From positions 1-64,000 of the forward strand of contig NZ_JOJM01000041.1 of the NCBI RefSeq assembly GCF_000720325.1: a stretch of 64,000 nt of DNA, in the 5' to 3' direction. This DNA comes from Streptomyces sp. NRRL B-1347 (GTDB lineage: Bacteria; Actinomycetota; Actinomycetes; Streptomycetales; Streptomycetaceae). A model generated the notes under the pieces. It saw only the letters and a list, made by a program, of their open reading frames with translations, did no database searches and was not told the origin of the DNA. A program made the position numbers and the translations under genes. Shown here piece by piece: positions 36,308 through 48,613 of this stretch. Every line of letters starts with the position of its first letter. The first letter of the stretch is position 1.

Positions 36308-37006
36308 GTGGAATCCCTGGAAAACAGCGCTGCCGCAGGCACCGTGATCGTCGCCATCGACGGGCCGTCCGGCACGGGCAAGTCCAGCACGTCCAAGGCC
36401 GTCGCCGCACAGCTCGGCCTGAGCTACCTGGACACCGGCGCCCAGTACCGGGCGATCACGTGGTGGATGGTGAACAACGGCATCGACCTCACCGACCCTG
36501 GTGCGATCGCCGCCGCGGCCGGCAAGCCCGAGATCGTCTCCGGCACGGACCCGGCCGCCCCGACGATCACGGTCGACGGCACGGACGTGGCGGGCCCGAT
36601 CCGCACGCAGGAGGTCACCTCCAAGGTCAGCGCCGTCAGCGCCGTCCCCGACGTGCGCACCCGGATCACCGAGCTGCAGCGCTCCATCGCCCTCGGCGCG
36701 GAGAAGGGCATCGTCGTCGAGGGCCGGGACATCGGCACCACGGTCCTGCCCGACGCCGACCTGAAGATCTTCCTCACGGCGTCCCCCGAGGCCCGTGCCG
36801 CCCGCCGCTCCGGCGAGCTCAAGGGCGCCGACGTGAACGCCACGCGCGAGGCCCTCATCAAGCGCGACGCCGCCGACTCCAGCCGCAAGACGTCGCCGCT
36901 CGCCAAGGCCGACGACGCCGTCGAGGTCGACACCACCGAGCTCTCGCTCCAGCAGGTCATCGAGTGCGTCGTCACCCTCGTTGAGGAGAAGCGGGCCGGG
37001 AAGTGA
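36308..37006 (+). CDS. cmk: Cytidylate kinase
   Basis: A 232-residue (d)CMP kinase. P-loop [48 protein letters not shown] and [20 protein letters not shown] are all family blocks. GTG 36308 follows AAAGG at about 36292-36296. TAACCT at 36241-36246 is a plausible -10. It overlaps plsC by four bases. Confidence 0.95.
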   Translation: MESLENSAAAGTVIVAIDGPSGTGKSSTSKAVAAQLGLSYLDTGAQYRAITWWMVNNGIDLTDPGAIAAAAGKPEIVSGTDPAAPTITVDGTDVAGPIRTQEVTSKVSAVSAVPDVRTRITELQRSIALGAEKGIVVEGRDIGTTVLPDADLKIFLTASPEARAARRSGELKGADVNATREALIKRDAADSSRKTSPLAKADDAVEVDTTELSLQQVIECVVTLVEEKRAGK

Positions 37007-37650
37007 CCTCCGGGACGGCCGAGCGCGGGGCCGAGGTCGGGCGGCGCATCGGCGTCGGTCTGATGTACGGCCTGTGGAAGCCTCGCGTGCTCGGCGCCTG
37101 GCGGGTGCCGGCGAGCGGCCCGGTCATCCTGGCCGTCAACCACTCGCACAACGTCGACGGCCCGATGGTCATGGGCGTGGCGCCCCGGCCGACGCACTTC
37201 CTGATCAAGAAGGAGGCGTTCGTCGGCCCGCTCGGCAGGTTCCTCGGCGCCATCGGCCAGATCCAGGTCGACCGCTCGACGGCCGACCGGACGGCGATCA
37301 CCGACGCCCTCGGCGTCCTGGCGCAGGGCGGCGTCCTCGGGATCTTCCCCGAGGGCACCCGGGGCGACGGCGACTTCGCCTCGCTGCGCGCGGGGCTCGC
37401 GTACTTCGCGGTGCGCTCGGGGGCGCCGATCGTGCCGGTCGCCGTCCTCGGCAGCACGGAGCGCGGCGGCCGCCTGATACGGCAGCTGCCGCCGCTGCGC
37501 AGCCGCGTCGACGTCGTCTTCGGGGACCCCTTCGAGGCGGGCGACGGCAGCGGGCGGCGCACGCGCAAGGCGCTGGACGAGGCGACCGTGCGCATCCAGG
37601 AGCAGCTGACCGCCCACCTGGAAAACGCCAGGCGCCTGACCGGGCGCTGA
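37003..37650 (+). CDS. 1-acyl-glycerol-3-phosphate acyltransferase family protein
   Basis: A 215-residue PlsC-type acyltransferase. Motif I is NHSHNVDGP (the H-x4-D catalytic pair), motif III is [10 protein letters not shown], and VPVAVLGS is motif IV. It probably transfers an acyl group to lysophosphatidate at the inner membrane face. GTG 37003 overlaps the cmk stop. The cmk-plsC-der order is conserved in actinobacteria. Confidence 0.9.
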   Translation: MTSGTAERGAEVGRRIGVGLMYGLWKPRVLGAWRVPASGPVILAVNHSHNVDGPMVMGVAPRPTHFLIKKEAFVGPLGRFLGAIGQIQVDRSTADRTAITDALGVLAQGGVLGIFPEGTRGDGDFASLRAGLAYFAVRSGAPIVPVAVLGSTERGGRLIRQLPPLRSRVDVVFGDPFEAGDGSGRRTRKALDEATVRIQEQLTAHLENARRLTGR

Positions 37651-37724
37651 GTAAGACTTTCAGTAGTGACCCGCCGTACGGAGGGGTCACCGATCACCAC
37701 GATGAACGACGAGGTACGGACTTC

Positions 37725-39221
37725 ATGAACGACCAGATCCAGCCCGAGGGCGAGCCGACGGCACACGTCGAGCACGACCATGGGGCGCTTGGCGACGCCG
37801 AGTACGCGGAGTTCATGGAGCTCGCCGCCGTAGAGGGCTTCGACGTCGAGGACGTCGAGGGCGCCATCGAGGCGGCCGGGCACGGCCCGCTCCCGGTCCT
37901 CGCCGTCGTCGGCCGGCCGAACGTCGGCAAGTCGACGCTCGTGAACCGCATCATCGGCCGCCGCGAGGCCGTCGTCGAGGACAAGCCGGGCGTGACCCGC
38001 GACCGCGTCACCTACGAGGCCGAGTGGGCGGGCCGCCGCTTCAAGGTCGTCGACACCGGCGGCTGGGAGCAGGACGTCCTCGGCATCGACGCGTCGGTGG
38101 CCGCACAGGCCGAGTACGCGATCGAGACCGCCGACGCCGTCGTGTTCGTCGTCGACTCCACGGTCGGCGTCACCGACACCGACGAGGCCGTCGTCCGGCT
38201 GCTTCGCAAGGCCAAGAAGCCCGTGGTGCTCTGCGCCAACAAGGTCGACGGCCAGAGCGGCGAGGCCGACGCCACCGCCCTGTGGTCCCTCGGCATCGGC
38301 GAGCCGCACCCGGTCTCCTCGCTGCACGGCCGCGGCACCGGCGACATGCTCGACGCGGTCCTGGACGTGCTGCCCGAGGCGCCCGCGCAGACCTTCGGCA
38401 CGGCCGTCGGCGGCCCGCGCCGCATCGCGCTCATCGGCCGTCCGAACGTGGGCAAGTCCTCCCTCCTGAACAAGGTGGCGAACGAGGAGCGCGTCGTCGT
38501 CAACGAGCTCGCGGGCACCACCCGCGACCCGGTCGACGAGCTCATCGAGCTGGGCGGCGTCACCTGGAAGTTCGTTGACACGGCGGGCATCCGCAAGCGC
38601 GTCCACCTCCAGCAGGGCGCCGACTACTACGCCTCGCTGCGCACGGCGGCCGCCGTGGAGAAGGCGGAGGTCGCGGTCATCCTGATCGACGCCAGCGAGT
38701 CCATCAGCATCCAGGACCAGCGCATCGTCACGATGGCGGTGGAGGCGGGCCGCGCGGTCGTCCTCGCGTACAACAAGTGGGACACCCTCGACGAGGAGCG
38801 CCGCTACTACCTGGAGCGGGAGATCGAGACGGAGCTCGCGCAGGTCGCGTGGGCGCCGCGGGTGAACGTGTCGGCGCGCACGGGGCGGCACATGGAGAAG
38901 CTCGTCCCCGCGATCGAGACGGCCATCGCGGGCTGGGAGACGCGCGTCCCGACGGGCCGTCTGAACGCGTTCCTCGGCGAGCTGGTCGCCGCCCACCCGC
39001 ACCCGGTCCGGGGCGGCAAGCAGCCGCGCATCCTCTTCGGCACCCAGGCGGGCACCAAGCCGCCGCGGTTCGTCCTGTTCGCCTCGGGCTTCATCGAGCA
39101 CGGCTACCGCCGCTTCGTGGAGCGCAGGCTGCGCGAGGAGTTCGGCTTCGAGGGCACGCCGATCCACATCTCGGTGCGGGTGCGCGAGAAGCGCGGCCAG
39201 AAGGCCCAGAAGAAGAAGTAG
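37725..39221 (+). CDS. der: Ribosome biogenesis GTPase Der (EngA)
   Basis: A 498-residue protein with two G domains: [20 protein letters not shown] with DTGGWE and NKVD, then [20 protein letters not shown] with DTAGIRK and NKWD. The C-terminal KH-like domain has [20 protein letters not shown]. It acts in 50S subunit assembly. An acidic 55-residue N-terminal extension is usual for actinobacteria. ATG 37725 has GAGGT at about 37711-37715. A 23-bp terminator follows. Confidence 0.95.
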   Translation: MNDQIQPEGEPTAHVEHDHGALGDAEYAEFMELAAVEGFDVEDVEGAIEAAGHGPLPVLAVVGRPNVGKSTLVNRIIGRREAVVEDKPGVTRDRVTYEAEWAGRRFKVVDTGGWEQDVLGIDASVAAQAEYAIETADAVVFVVDSTVGVTDTDEAVVRLLRKAKKPVVLCANKVDGQSGEADATALWSLGIGEPHPVSSLHGRGTGDMLDAVLDVLPEAPAQTFGTAVGGPRRIALIGRPNVGKSSLLNKVANEERVVVNELAGTTRDPVDELIELGGVTWKFVDTAGIRKRVHLQQGADYYASLRTAAAVEKAEVAVILIDASESISIQDQRIVTMAVEAGRAVVLAYNKWDTLDEERRYYLEREIETELAQVAWAPRVNVSARTGRHMEKLVPAIETAIAGWETRVPTGRLNAFLGELVAAHPHPVRGGKQPRILFGTQAGTKPPRFVLFASGFIEHGYRRFVERRLREEFGFEGTPIHISVRVREKRGQKAQKKK

Positions 39222-39252
39222 CCGCAGCAGAAGGAGCCGCGGCGCCGCGGTC

Positions 39253-39302
39253 CGTATGCCGATGCCCGGCCCTCCGCACGGAGGGCCGGGCATCGGCATA
39301 CG
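39253..39302. terminator. Long perfect bidirectional terminator after der
   Basis: CGTATGCCGATGCCC then GGCCCTCC (39253-39275) pairs base for base with 39280-39302 around GCAC, a perfect 23-bp stem between two convergent genes. Confidence 0.9.
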
Positions 39303-39316
39303 GGAGGGGCGGGTGG

Positions 39317-39721
39317 TCAGCCCCGGCGCGGGCCCGGGGGGAGGGCGGCCGGGAAGAGGTGGCCGTAGCTGTGGTGGTCGACCTGGGTGGGCTGGCCGTA
39401 GCGGGCCACGTTGAAGGCGTTGTGCCGGGGGTCGTGCCGCGGATCGTGGCGCGGATCGTGCCGGGGGGTGTGGCGCGGGTCGTGCCGTACGGCGCCGTAG
39501 GGCGCGGGGTTGCCGTACGGCCCGGGGCCGAAGCCGGTGAACCTCAGCTCTTCCTCGCCGGTCCTGTCGCCGGGCAGGGCCCGGAACGCCCTGAGGTACT
39601 CGGAGTACAGGGCGTCGTAGATCGGCGTGGCCGAGAAGGCGCCCGTGGTGTCCTGCGCGGTGCGCATGGACGGGATGGGGCCGGCGTACGGCCGGTGGTG
39701 TGTGGCGTCGTATACGTGCAC
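39317..39721 (-). CDS. Hypothetical Streptomyces protein with RHDP repeats
   Basis: A 134-residue protein with no recognised family. The first half, TTGAFSATPIYDALYSEYLR and AFRALPGDRTGEEELRFTGF, looks conserved and helical. The second half contains five to six tandem His-Asp-Pro-Arg units (RHDPRHTPRHDPRHDPRHDP), then NAFNVARYGQPTQVDHHSYG. Such His-dense repeats could bind metal ions. GTG 39721 (VHVYDATHH) or ATG 39667 (MRTAQDTTG) are both possible starts. Confidence 0.65.
   Translation of the reverse strand: MHVYDATHHRPYAGPIPSMRTAQDTTGAFSATPIYDALYSEYLRAFRALPGDRTGEEELRFTGFGPGPYGNPAPYGAVRHDPRHTPRHDPRHDPRHDPRHNAFNVARYGQPTQVDHHSYGHLFPAALPPGPRRG
39410..39490 (-). repeat. 12-bp tandem repeats encoding RHDP
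   Basis: The plus strand reads GGGTCGTGCCGC/GGATCGTGGCGC-type 12-mers several times in a row. The repeat is in frame and encodes the Arg-His-Asp-Pro units of the 39317-39721 protein. Confidence 0.75.
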
Positions 39722-39780
39722 GTCTGAGCCAACGACCTGGGGGGTTCCCGGGATGCGGGGCCCGGGCCCCCAATGTGGCC

Positions 39781-40572
39781 TCAGGTGCCCGCGAGCGGCA
39801 TCGCGCACGCGACCAGCTGGCCCCGGGAGGCCGCGCGGTCGAGCGCGCCGCGCAGCAGGTCCTCGCGGGGCTGGCGGCCGACGGTGCCCGACGGGGTCGC
39901 GTACAGCAGGACCGACTGGAGCTTGTTGGCCGCCGCGCGCCAGCCGTCGGTGACCTGGAGCGGCTGGTGGGCCTGCCACCAGGCGACCGGGGAGCCGCCG
40001 CTCGTGCCGGGCTGGAGGATGGCGTGCAGCTGGCCCACGGCGAGCAGCACCGACCAGCCGTGCAGCGTCGGGGGCACGCCCGCGAGCGAGGTCACGGGCA
40101 TGAAGCCGTGCTCGATCAGGAGCGGCAGGAAGTCGTCGCCGCCGCCGGGCGCCGCGCCCGGGCGGGCGATGGGTCCGGTCGGCTCGACGACGAGCGCGGG
40201 GTGCAGCTCGCCCTCGATGAGGACGAGGCCGCTGGTGACGCCGAGCACGGCCTGTTCGGGGGCGGTGTCGGCGGGGCGCTGCGACGGCACGGTGTCCTCG
40301 CCGGTGATGGACCGGACGGCGCCCTGGAGCTGCTCCTCGGAGACCTCGACGATCTGGGACGGCAGACAGGAGGCGTGGGCGAAGGCGAGCACGGCCGTCT
40401 CGTCGCCGACGAACAGGACCGTGCTGGTGCGCTCGCGCTCGGAGTCGCCCGGGGTGCGGCAGGACGTGCAGTCGTAGGCGCCCGGGGCGTTCTCCCCGGC
40501 GAGCAGGCGGTCGGCTTCTTCGTCGCCGATCTCGGCGCGTACCTCGTCGCTGAGGTCGAGCATGCGCGGCAC
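39781..40572 (-). CDS. Conserved hypothetical protein with SseB-like features
   Basis: A 263-residue soluble protein. The N-terminal half has a CxxC pair in YDCTSCRTPGD and FVGDETAVLAFAHASCLPSQ. The later part GFMPVTSLAGVPPTLHGWSV and GTSGGSPVAWWQAHQPLQVT is conserved-looking but unassigned; SseB likeness is only a weak impression. GTG 40572 is fixed by GAGGAG just upstream, on the minus strand at about 40579-40584. It is divergent from the Rpf gene by a 527-base gap. Confidence 0.7.
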   Translation of the reverse strand: MPRMLDLSDEVRAEIGDEEADRLLAGENAPGAYDCTSCRTPGDSERERTSTVLFVGDETAVLAFAHASCLPSQIVEVSEEQLQGAVRSITGEDTVPSQRPADTAPEQAVLGVTSGLVLIEGELHPALVVEPTGPIARPGAAPGGGDDFLPLLIEHGFMPVTSLAGVPPTLHGWSVLLAVGQLHAILQPGTSGGSPVAWWQAHQPLQVTDGWRAAANKLQSVLLYATPSGTVGRQPREDLLRGALDRAASRGQLVACAMPLAGT

Positions 40573-41753
<1,181 letters not shown>

Positions 41754-41768
41754 CGGCCCGGCCGTCCC

Positions 41769-41832
41769 TTCCGGCCGCGGCCGGAACCCACGCGCGGCCC
41801 CGCCCCGTCGGCTGACCGGGTGGGGCCGCGCG
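41769..41832. terminator. Palindrome and hairpin between the two Rpf-like genes
   Basis: TTCCGGCCGCGGCCGGAA (41769-41786) is a perfect 18-bp palindrome 16 bases after the stop. CGCGCGGCCCC (41791-41801) then pairs with GGGGCCGCGCG (41822-41832). One or both probably terminate the first gene. Confidence 0.65.
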
Positions 41833-41873
41833 CGCGGCGGCGCGGCACGACGGGCCCCCGCGCGGGACCTGCG

Positions 41874-43187
<1,314 letters not shown>

Positions 43188-43191
<4 letters not shown>

Positions 43192-45869
43192 GGCGCCCCG
43201 CCGGCGAGCACCTCGTCCGCCGGGCCCGACGCGACGATCCGGCCCGCCGTCAGCACGTGCACCGTGTCGGCGAGGCCCGCGACCAGGTCCAGGTCGTGCT
43301 CGACCACGAGGAGCGCGGTGCCGTCGGCGGCCAGGGCGCGCAGGATCCGGGCGAGCGCGGCCACCTCGCCGGTGTCCAGGCCCGCGGCGGGCTCGTCCAG
43401 GAGCAGCACGTGCGGGTCGCCCGCGAGCGCGCGGGCCAGCTCGACGCGGCGCAGCGTGCCCGTCGGCAGGCCTGCGGCCGGGAGGTCGCGCACGGACGTG
43501 AGGCCGAACAGGCGCAGCGCCCGGTCGAGCGCCGCCGCGTCGCGGACCCGGCCCTGCTCGGCGCCCACGCGGACGTTCTCGGCGACGGTCAGCGTCGGGA
43601 AGACCGCCAGCTGCTGGAACGTACGGGCCACGCCCGCGCGCGTGCGGGCGTGCGCGGCGAGCCGCGTGATGTCCCGCCCCCCGAAGGCCACCCGCCCCCG
43701 ATCGGGCCGCACCGTCCCGGCAAGACAGTGGAACAGACTGCTCTTCCCGGCCCCATTGGGCCCGACGACAGCGGTCACACGCCCCGGCACGACGCTGAGC
43801 GACACCCCGCGCAACACGGTGAATCCACGGTAGGAGAGAAAGAGCCCGTCGGCGACGAGGGCCGGGGCGGCGTCCCCTCTGTGGGCAATCGTCCCGCAGG
43901 GCGAGTGGGGCGTCCCCTGTTCGAGCGGAGCCGAGAGCTGGGGGAGGGGTGGGCACGGCGCCTGGTGCCCAGCACTGTCATCGAGGGCCGGAGCCGGAGC
44001 CGGAGCCGGAGTCAGGGCCGGGCCCGGGACAAGCGCGCCTCGCACCCGCACCCCCCGCGGCGTGAGCCGAGGCCGCCGCCGAAGCCGCCGCGTGGCCGCG
44101 CGCAGCGCCTCGTAAGGACCCCCGGGAAAGCGCCCGACCAGTATGGCCAGCACCCCGACGACCGCGGCCGCGACCCCGCCACGGGCCCCCGCGTCGAGGC
44201 CCACCAGCAGCGCCGCCGCGACGAGCGCCCCGAGCAGACTGTCCGCCCCGAGCACGACCACCGCCGCGAACCACAGCAGACCCCGCACCGGGTCGTACGC
44301 CGCGGGGTCGAAGGCCCGCAGGCCCATGCCGAGCATCCCGCCCCCCAGGGCGGCGAGCGCCGCGCCGGTCACGAACGCCGCGAGCTTCAGGGCGCGCACC
44401 GCGACCCCGGCGGCCGCCGCCCCCGCCTCGTGGTCCCGCATCGCCGCGAGCGCCCGCCCCGTGCGGCCGCGCCGCAGCGCCGCGACGAGCACAAGGGCGC
44501 CGCCGAGCAGGGCCAGTTCCAGCAGGTAGTACGCGCGGTCACCGGCGAAGCCCGCGGGCCGCTCCAGGGTGAGGCCCGACGTCGCGTACGGCTGCGCGAA
44601 CACGAAGCGGCTGACGCCGACGCCGACCGCCAGGGTCGCGAGGGCGAGGGCCAGGCCGTGTCTGCTGATGGCGGGCCAGCCGGTGAGCAGCCCGAGCGGC
44701 GCGACGAGCAGCACGGCGACCGCGAGGGCGGGCAGCGCGGGCAGCTCGGGCAGGCCGGGGAAGCGGCCGTTGGTGAGCAGCGCGGTGAACAGCGCGCCCA
44801 GGCCCGCGTACGCCGCCTGGCCCAGGGAGATCTGGCCGCCCCTGCCGGTGACGACGACGAGCGAGAGCAGGATGACGCCGAGGGCGGGGACCTGCACGGA
44901 CGTGGTGAGGTCCGAGCCCGCGAAGCCGAGCGGGAGCAGGAAGAGGACCACGGCCACTATCCAGGCGCCGGGCGGGGTGGGGACGCGGGCGGTGGCCGTG
45001 CGGGGCAGCGCGTCCCCGGTGCCCACGCCGGGCAGGACGAGCGCGGCGACGAGCAGGGCCACCACGAAGAGGTTCGCGCCCACCGCCTGGAGCAGGGGCT
45101 CGCCCCAGCCGGAGGGGTGCAGACGCGTCAGCTGGCTCTGCGCGACGCCGATGCCGAGCGCCACCACGACGGCCACCGGGAGGTTCCGCATCCGGGCCGC
45201 CACGGCGACGGCCATCACCTCCATGACGAGCAGGGGCATGCCGTACGGGTCGAGGCGGACGTAGGGGGCGAGGAGCACGCCGGTCAGGCCCGCGGTGAAC
45301 GAGCCGAAGGCCCAGCCCGCCGCGGCGACCCGGTCCGCGTCGATCCCGGCGAGCACCGCGAGGCGGCGGTCGTCGACCACCGCGCGCAGCTCCTCGCCGA
45401 AGCGGGTGAAGCGGGTGACCGCCCACACGGCGAGCACGAGCGCCACGGCCACCGCGAGCTGGCCCCAGGGGTCGGCCGATACGAGCGTCGGCGCGTCCGC
45501 CCGCGCGCCCTGCCCCCAGACCAGCGCGGCCCCGCCGACGAGCAGGATGAAGACGCCGATCGAGGCCACCAGGGTCTGTGCCGGGTCGCCTCCCAGGACG
45601 GCGAGCGGGCGGAACACGGCGCGCTCCAGGGCCAGGCCGACGGCGGGGGCGACCACGAGGAGCGTCACCGCCGCGGCGAGCGGGAGGGGCCAGCCCCACT
45701 CGACGGTGAGCTGGCGCAGTAGATAGGCGCAGACCATCGCGATGGCGCCGTGCGCGAAGTTGAGCACGCCGGTCGCGCGGTAGGTGACGACGAGGCCGAT
45801 GCCGGTGAGGGCGGCCGCGCTGCCGACGGAGAGCCCGGCCAGGGTGAGGTCGTAGCTCAGGGAGGCCAC
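43188..45869 (-). CDS. LivH-LivM-LivG triple fusion: two permease domains and an ATPase in one polypeptide
   Basis: An 893-residue protein. LivH-like residues 1-290 begin LSYDLTLAGLSVGSAAALTG and have NFAHGAIAMVCAYLL. LivM-like residues about 300-600 have GRGGQISLGQAAYAGLGALF. A Pro/Ala-rich linker (about 610-670) leads to LivG-like residues 673-893 with Walker A GPNGAGKSS, LPTGTLRRVELARALAG and Walker B HVLLLDEPAAGLD. No in-frame start lies between LivM and the conserved LivG N-terminus, so LivG is made only as a fusion. GTG 45869 follows GGAGGA. It is coupled to livF and follows the small membrane protein by four bases. The substrate may be a branched amino acid, urea or another small polar solute. 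Confidence 0.9.
43881..43970. repeat. Dispersed Streptomyces intergenic repeat inside the LivHMG coding sequence
   Basis: GTGGGCAATCGTCCCGCAGG, then GTTCGAGCGGAGCCGAGAGC and GGGGAGGGGTGGGCAC, are pieces of a repeat that, from memory, is scattered through Streptomyces intergenic regions. Here it is read in frame and encodes linker residues about 634-664 (PPLPQLSAPLEQGTP) between LivM and LivG. Confidence 0.65.
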
Positions 45870-45873
45870 CGGG

Positions 45874-46422
45874 TCAGTCCTCCGCGGACTCTTGCGGGCG
45901 GGGCCCCGGCGGTGCGCAGATCGGGCACGGCGTCAGGCCGCCGGCCGCCGGGGCCGCGGCGTCGACGGCCACCGCCTCCGGCTTGCCCGCGACCAGCGGG
46001 CAGTCCGCGCGGTGCCACAGCGTGCCGTCGGGCACGGCGCGCAGCTCGTCGCTCGTCGCCACCGGGTCCGTGACCCGTTCGGCCCCCGCGGCCGCCGGGT
46101 CCTGGCCCTCGACGGCCACGAGCAGGGCGTACAGCTCCTCGACGCGGGCCGCGGCGAGCGCGCCGCGGCCGTGGGCGAGGAGCACCGCGCCCGCCACGAT
46201 CAGCGCGGCGCCGGGCACCGTGCAGGACGCGAGGTAGGGCAGCTGCCGCTCGGCGAAGCGCTCGCCGGAGATCCCGTACCAGCCGATGACGCACAGGACC
46301 GCGCCGGTCGCGAGCGCGGCGAAGGCCGCCCACAGCATCGGGTGCACCGCCCGCAGCCGGGCCGCGCGCGAGGCGGCCCGCGGCGCCGCGGGAGTGGTCC
46401 GGTCCGTCCTTGCCGCCCGCAT
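45874..46422 (-). CDS. Small membrane protein with cysteine motif, first gene of the liv operon
   Basis: A 182-residue protein with two membrane helices (about residues 28-50 and 62-85: MLWAAFAALATGAVLCVIGW and ASCTVPGAALIVAGAVLLAH), a helical VEELYALLVAVEG, and a C-terminal domain with GTLWHRADCPLVAGKP followed by LTPCPICAPP. The His-x3-Cys...Cys-x2-Cys arrangement could bind a metal. ATG 46422 has AGGGGG upstream. Its stop is four bases before the LivHMG start, so it is co-expressed with the transporter; its role is unknown. Confidence 0.75.
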   Translation of the reverse strand: MRAARTDRTTPAAPRAASRAARLRAVHPMLWAAFAALATGAVLCVIGWYGISGERFAERQLPYLASCTVPGAALIVAGAVLLAHGRGALAAARVEELYALLVAVEGQDPAAAGAERVTDPVATSDELRAVPDGTLWHRADCPLVAGKPEAVAVDAAAPAAGGLTPCPICAPPGPRPQESAED

Positions 46423-46626
46423 CGAGGCCCCCTGGGAGACGTCTGTTGGTCTTCCGGTCGCCGTACCGGCCTGGGTCTGTTCATGGAAGCCAATGGCTTG
46501 CACTATGCCTTCTGGAAGCTGACCCTGAAAGCACCGGGCGCTCTTCGCCCGGACCGACACCCGGTGGTGAGCCAGATGGTTCTCTGGACAGGACCCAGGC
46601 GGGGGAGCGATCTTCGGCGGGGGCGG

Positions 46627-47136
46627 GTGCGGAGTCCCGTCCTCGCGGCCGCCGCGGTCCTGCTGTTCGTCCCGACCGTCGCGGCCTGCGGTGACGACAG
46701 CGGTGACGAGGGCGGAAGCCCGCCGCCGCAGCCCTCCGTGGAGACGACGAGCAAGGCCGGGGACGCCACCGAGCCCGCCGATCCGGCGGCCGCGGAGAAG
46801 GCGGTCCGCGCGAACTGGGAGAAGTTCTTCGATCCCGCGGTCTCCCTCAGGGACAAGGAGGCCGTCCTCGAGAACGGCGCCGAGATGCGTCAGGTCCTGC
46901 GCAGCTTCAGCGGGGACGAGCGCGGCAAGCAGGTCCGGGCGCGGGTCGCGAAGGTCGAGTTCACGTCGGCGAAGGACGCCGACGTGACGTACGCGCTGAC
47001 CTTGAAGGGCGCGACCGCGCTGCCGAGCGCGAGCGGCACGGCCGTCAACCAGGACGACACCTGGAAGGTGTCCGTCAAGACGCTGTGCGCGCTGGTGAAG
47101 CTGAGCGGCAACAAGTCGCCCGGCCCTGGCTGCTGA
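46627..47136 (+). CDS. Small lipoprotein upstream of the Liv-type binding protein
   Basis: A 169-residue protein with lipoprotein signal SPVLAAAAVLLFVPTVAAC. The mature part has a Ser/Pro linker, then AEKAVRANWEKFFDPAVSLR and VAKVEFTSAKDADVTYALTL, which suggests an NTF2-like cone fold. GTG 46627 is called; ATG 46576 would add a 17-residue basic extension. The next gene starts four bases after its stop, so it is likely expressed with the transporter's binding protein. Confidence 0.75.
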   Translation: MRSPVLAAAAVLLFVPTVAACGDDSGDEGGSPPPQPSVETTSKAGDATEPADPAAAEKAVRANWEKFFDPAVSLRDKEAVLENGAEMRQVLRSFSGDERGKQVRARVAKVEFTSAKDADVTYALTLKGATALPSASGTAVNQDDTWKVSVKTLCALVKLSGNKSPGPGC

Positions 47137-47139
47137 GAG

Positions 47140-48450
47140 TTGGGCCGCCGACGGGCCCTCGTGGCCGTGCTCGCCGTGGCGGCGCTCCTGGGGAGCGCCG
47201 CCTGCGGCAGCCGGCTGCCGGAGAGCGACTTCGAGCGGCGCGCGCCGTCGGGCGGGGTGCCGCCCGACGGCGGCGGCCCGCCGGTGCGGGTCGGCGTCAT
47301 CACGAGCGCCACCAGCCCCGTGGGCGGCTCCGCCTTCACCGGGCCGCGCGACGGCGCCAAGGCCTACTTCGAGCGCCTCAACGACCGCGGCGGGATCGCC
47401 GGACGCGAGGTCGAGGTGCACACCTGCGACGACGGCGGCAGCGGCGTCGGCAACAACGAGTGCGTGCACAAGCTGCTCGACGAGCAGAAGGTCGTCGCCC
47501 TGGTGGCCACCACCGTCCTGGACTACGCGGGCGCGCCCCGGGTGTCCGACGCGGGCGTGCCCGACGTCGGCGGCCAGCCGATCGGCTCCGCGTACGACAC
47601 CTATCCGCACCTGTACGGGATCTACGGCAGCCTCGCGCCGCGCGCGGGGAAGCCGGGCTGGGGCGGCAAGCTGTACGGCGGCACCGAGGTCTACCGCTAC
47701 TTCAAGCGCGAGCAGGGCGCCCGCACGGCCGCCGTGGTCTCCTACAACCAGGCCGCTTCGGCGGCGTACGCGCGCCTGGTGGAGCGCGGTCTTGAGGCCG
47801 AGGGCTACAAGGTCGTCACCGAGCAGGTCGACTTCGCGCTGCCGAACTTCCGCGCGGTCGCGGCCGACCTGAAGGACCAGGGCGCCGATCTGGTCTTCGA
47901 CGCGATGGACACGCACGGCAACGCGCGCCTGTGCGCGGCCATGGACGACGTGGGCGCGAAGGTCACCGCGAAGGTCACGAACGTACAGAACTGGTCAGCT
48001 GCCGTCGCCGACGACTACAAGGACGCGCCGCGCTGCCGCAACGCCCTGTGGGCCACCGGTTCCAGCCGCAACTACGAGGACACCGGCCACCCGGCCGTGC
48101 GGGCGTTCCGCGACGGCATGAAGAAGGCGGGCAAGGGGGCGGGATCGCTCTCGCAGTGGCAGCTGGAGGGCTGGGCCGCGGCCCTGTGGTTCACGGCCGC
48201 GGCCCGCTCCTGCGCGGCCTCCGGCGGGGACGTCACGCGCGCCTGCGTGGACCGCTTCATGAGCCGCGGCAAGCCCTACGACGCCGACGGGCTGCTCCTG
48301 CCGGTGACGTACGAGCGGCGGGCCGAGCCCCCGGGGAAGCGCCGGACGTGCGTGTCCGTGGCCCGCTGGAAGGACGATGAGGGCTGGGTCACACAGGGCG
48401 AGATGAACGCCAACTGCTTCGACGTACCGCAGCTCTCCTACCAGCCATGA
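47140..48450 (+). CDS. Liv-type ABC substrate-binding lipoprotein
   Basis: A 436-residue family-6 (LivK/Leu-Ile-Val) binding protein. Lipobox GSAAC anchors it. VRVGVITSATSPVGGSAFTG, DGAKAYFERLNDRGGIAGRE and GNNECVHKLLDEQKVVALVA are typical. Several extra Cys may form disulfides. The TTG start at 47140 is three bases after the preceding stop. It is divergent from the membrane components at 43188-46422 and should serve them. Confidence 0.88.
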   Translation: MGRRRALVAVLAVAALLGSAACGSRLPESDFERRAPSGGVPPDGGGPPVRVGVITSATSPVGGSAFTGPRDGAKAYFERLNDRGGIAGREVEVHTCDDGGSGVGNNECVHKLLDEQKVVALVATTVLDYAGAPRVSDAGVPDVGGQPIGSAYDTYPHLYGIYGSLAPRAGKPGWGGKLYGGTEVYRYFKREQGARTAAVVSYNQAASAAYARLVERGLEAEGYKVVTEQVDFALPNFRAVAADLKDQGADLVFDAMDTHGNARLCAAMDDVGAKVTAKVTNVQNWSAAVADDYKDAPRCRNALWATGSSRNYEDTGHPAVRAFRDGMKKAGKGAGSLSQWQLEGWAAALWFTAAARSCAASGGDVTRACVDRFMSRGKPYDADGLLLPVTYERRAEPPGKRRTCVSVARWKDDEGWVTQGEMNANCFDVPQLSYQP

Positions 48451-48613
48451 CCGGTGTACCACTCATGGAGTTCCCCGTTCCGCATTGCGATCGCGCATCC
48501 GTTGAAGAACAAGGCGGGATCTCGACCCAACCCTTGGCCTGAGATTCCCGTCTAACCCCTCGGTAGGCGGACGAGACGGACTGTCCTCGGGTAAACGCGG
48601 AATACGGGTACGT

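Noticed and set aside
38024..38578. Alternate-frame Arg/Gly-rich proteins inside der, pyrG, parA and other genes
   Set aside because: They are frame shadows typical of high-GC DNA, lying inside genes with strong family motifs.
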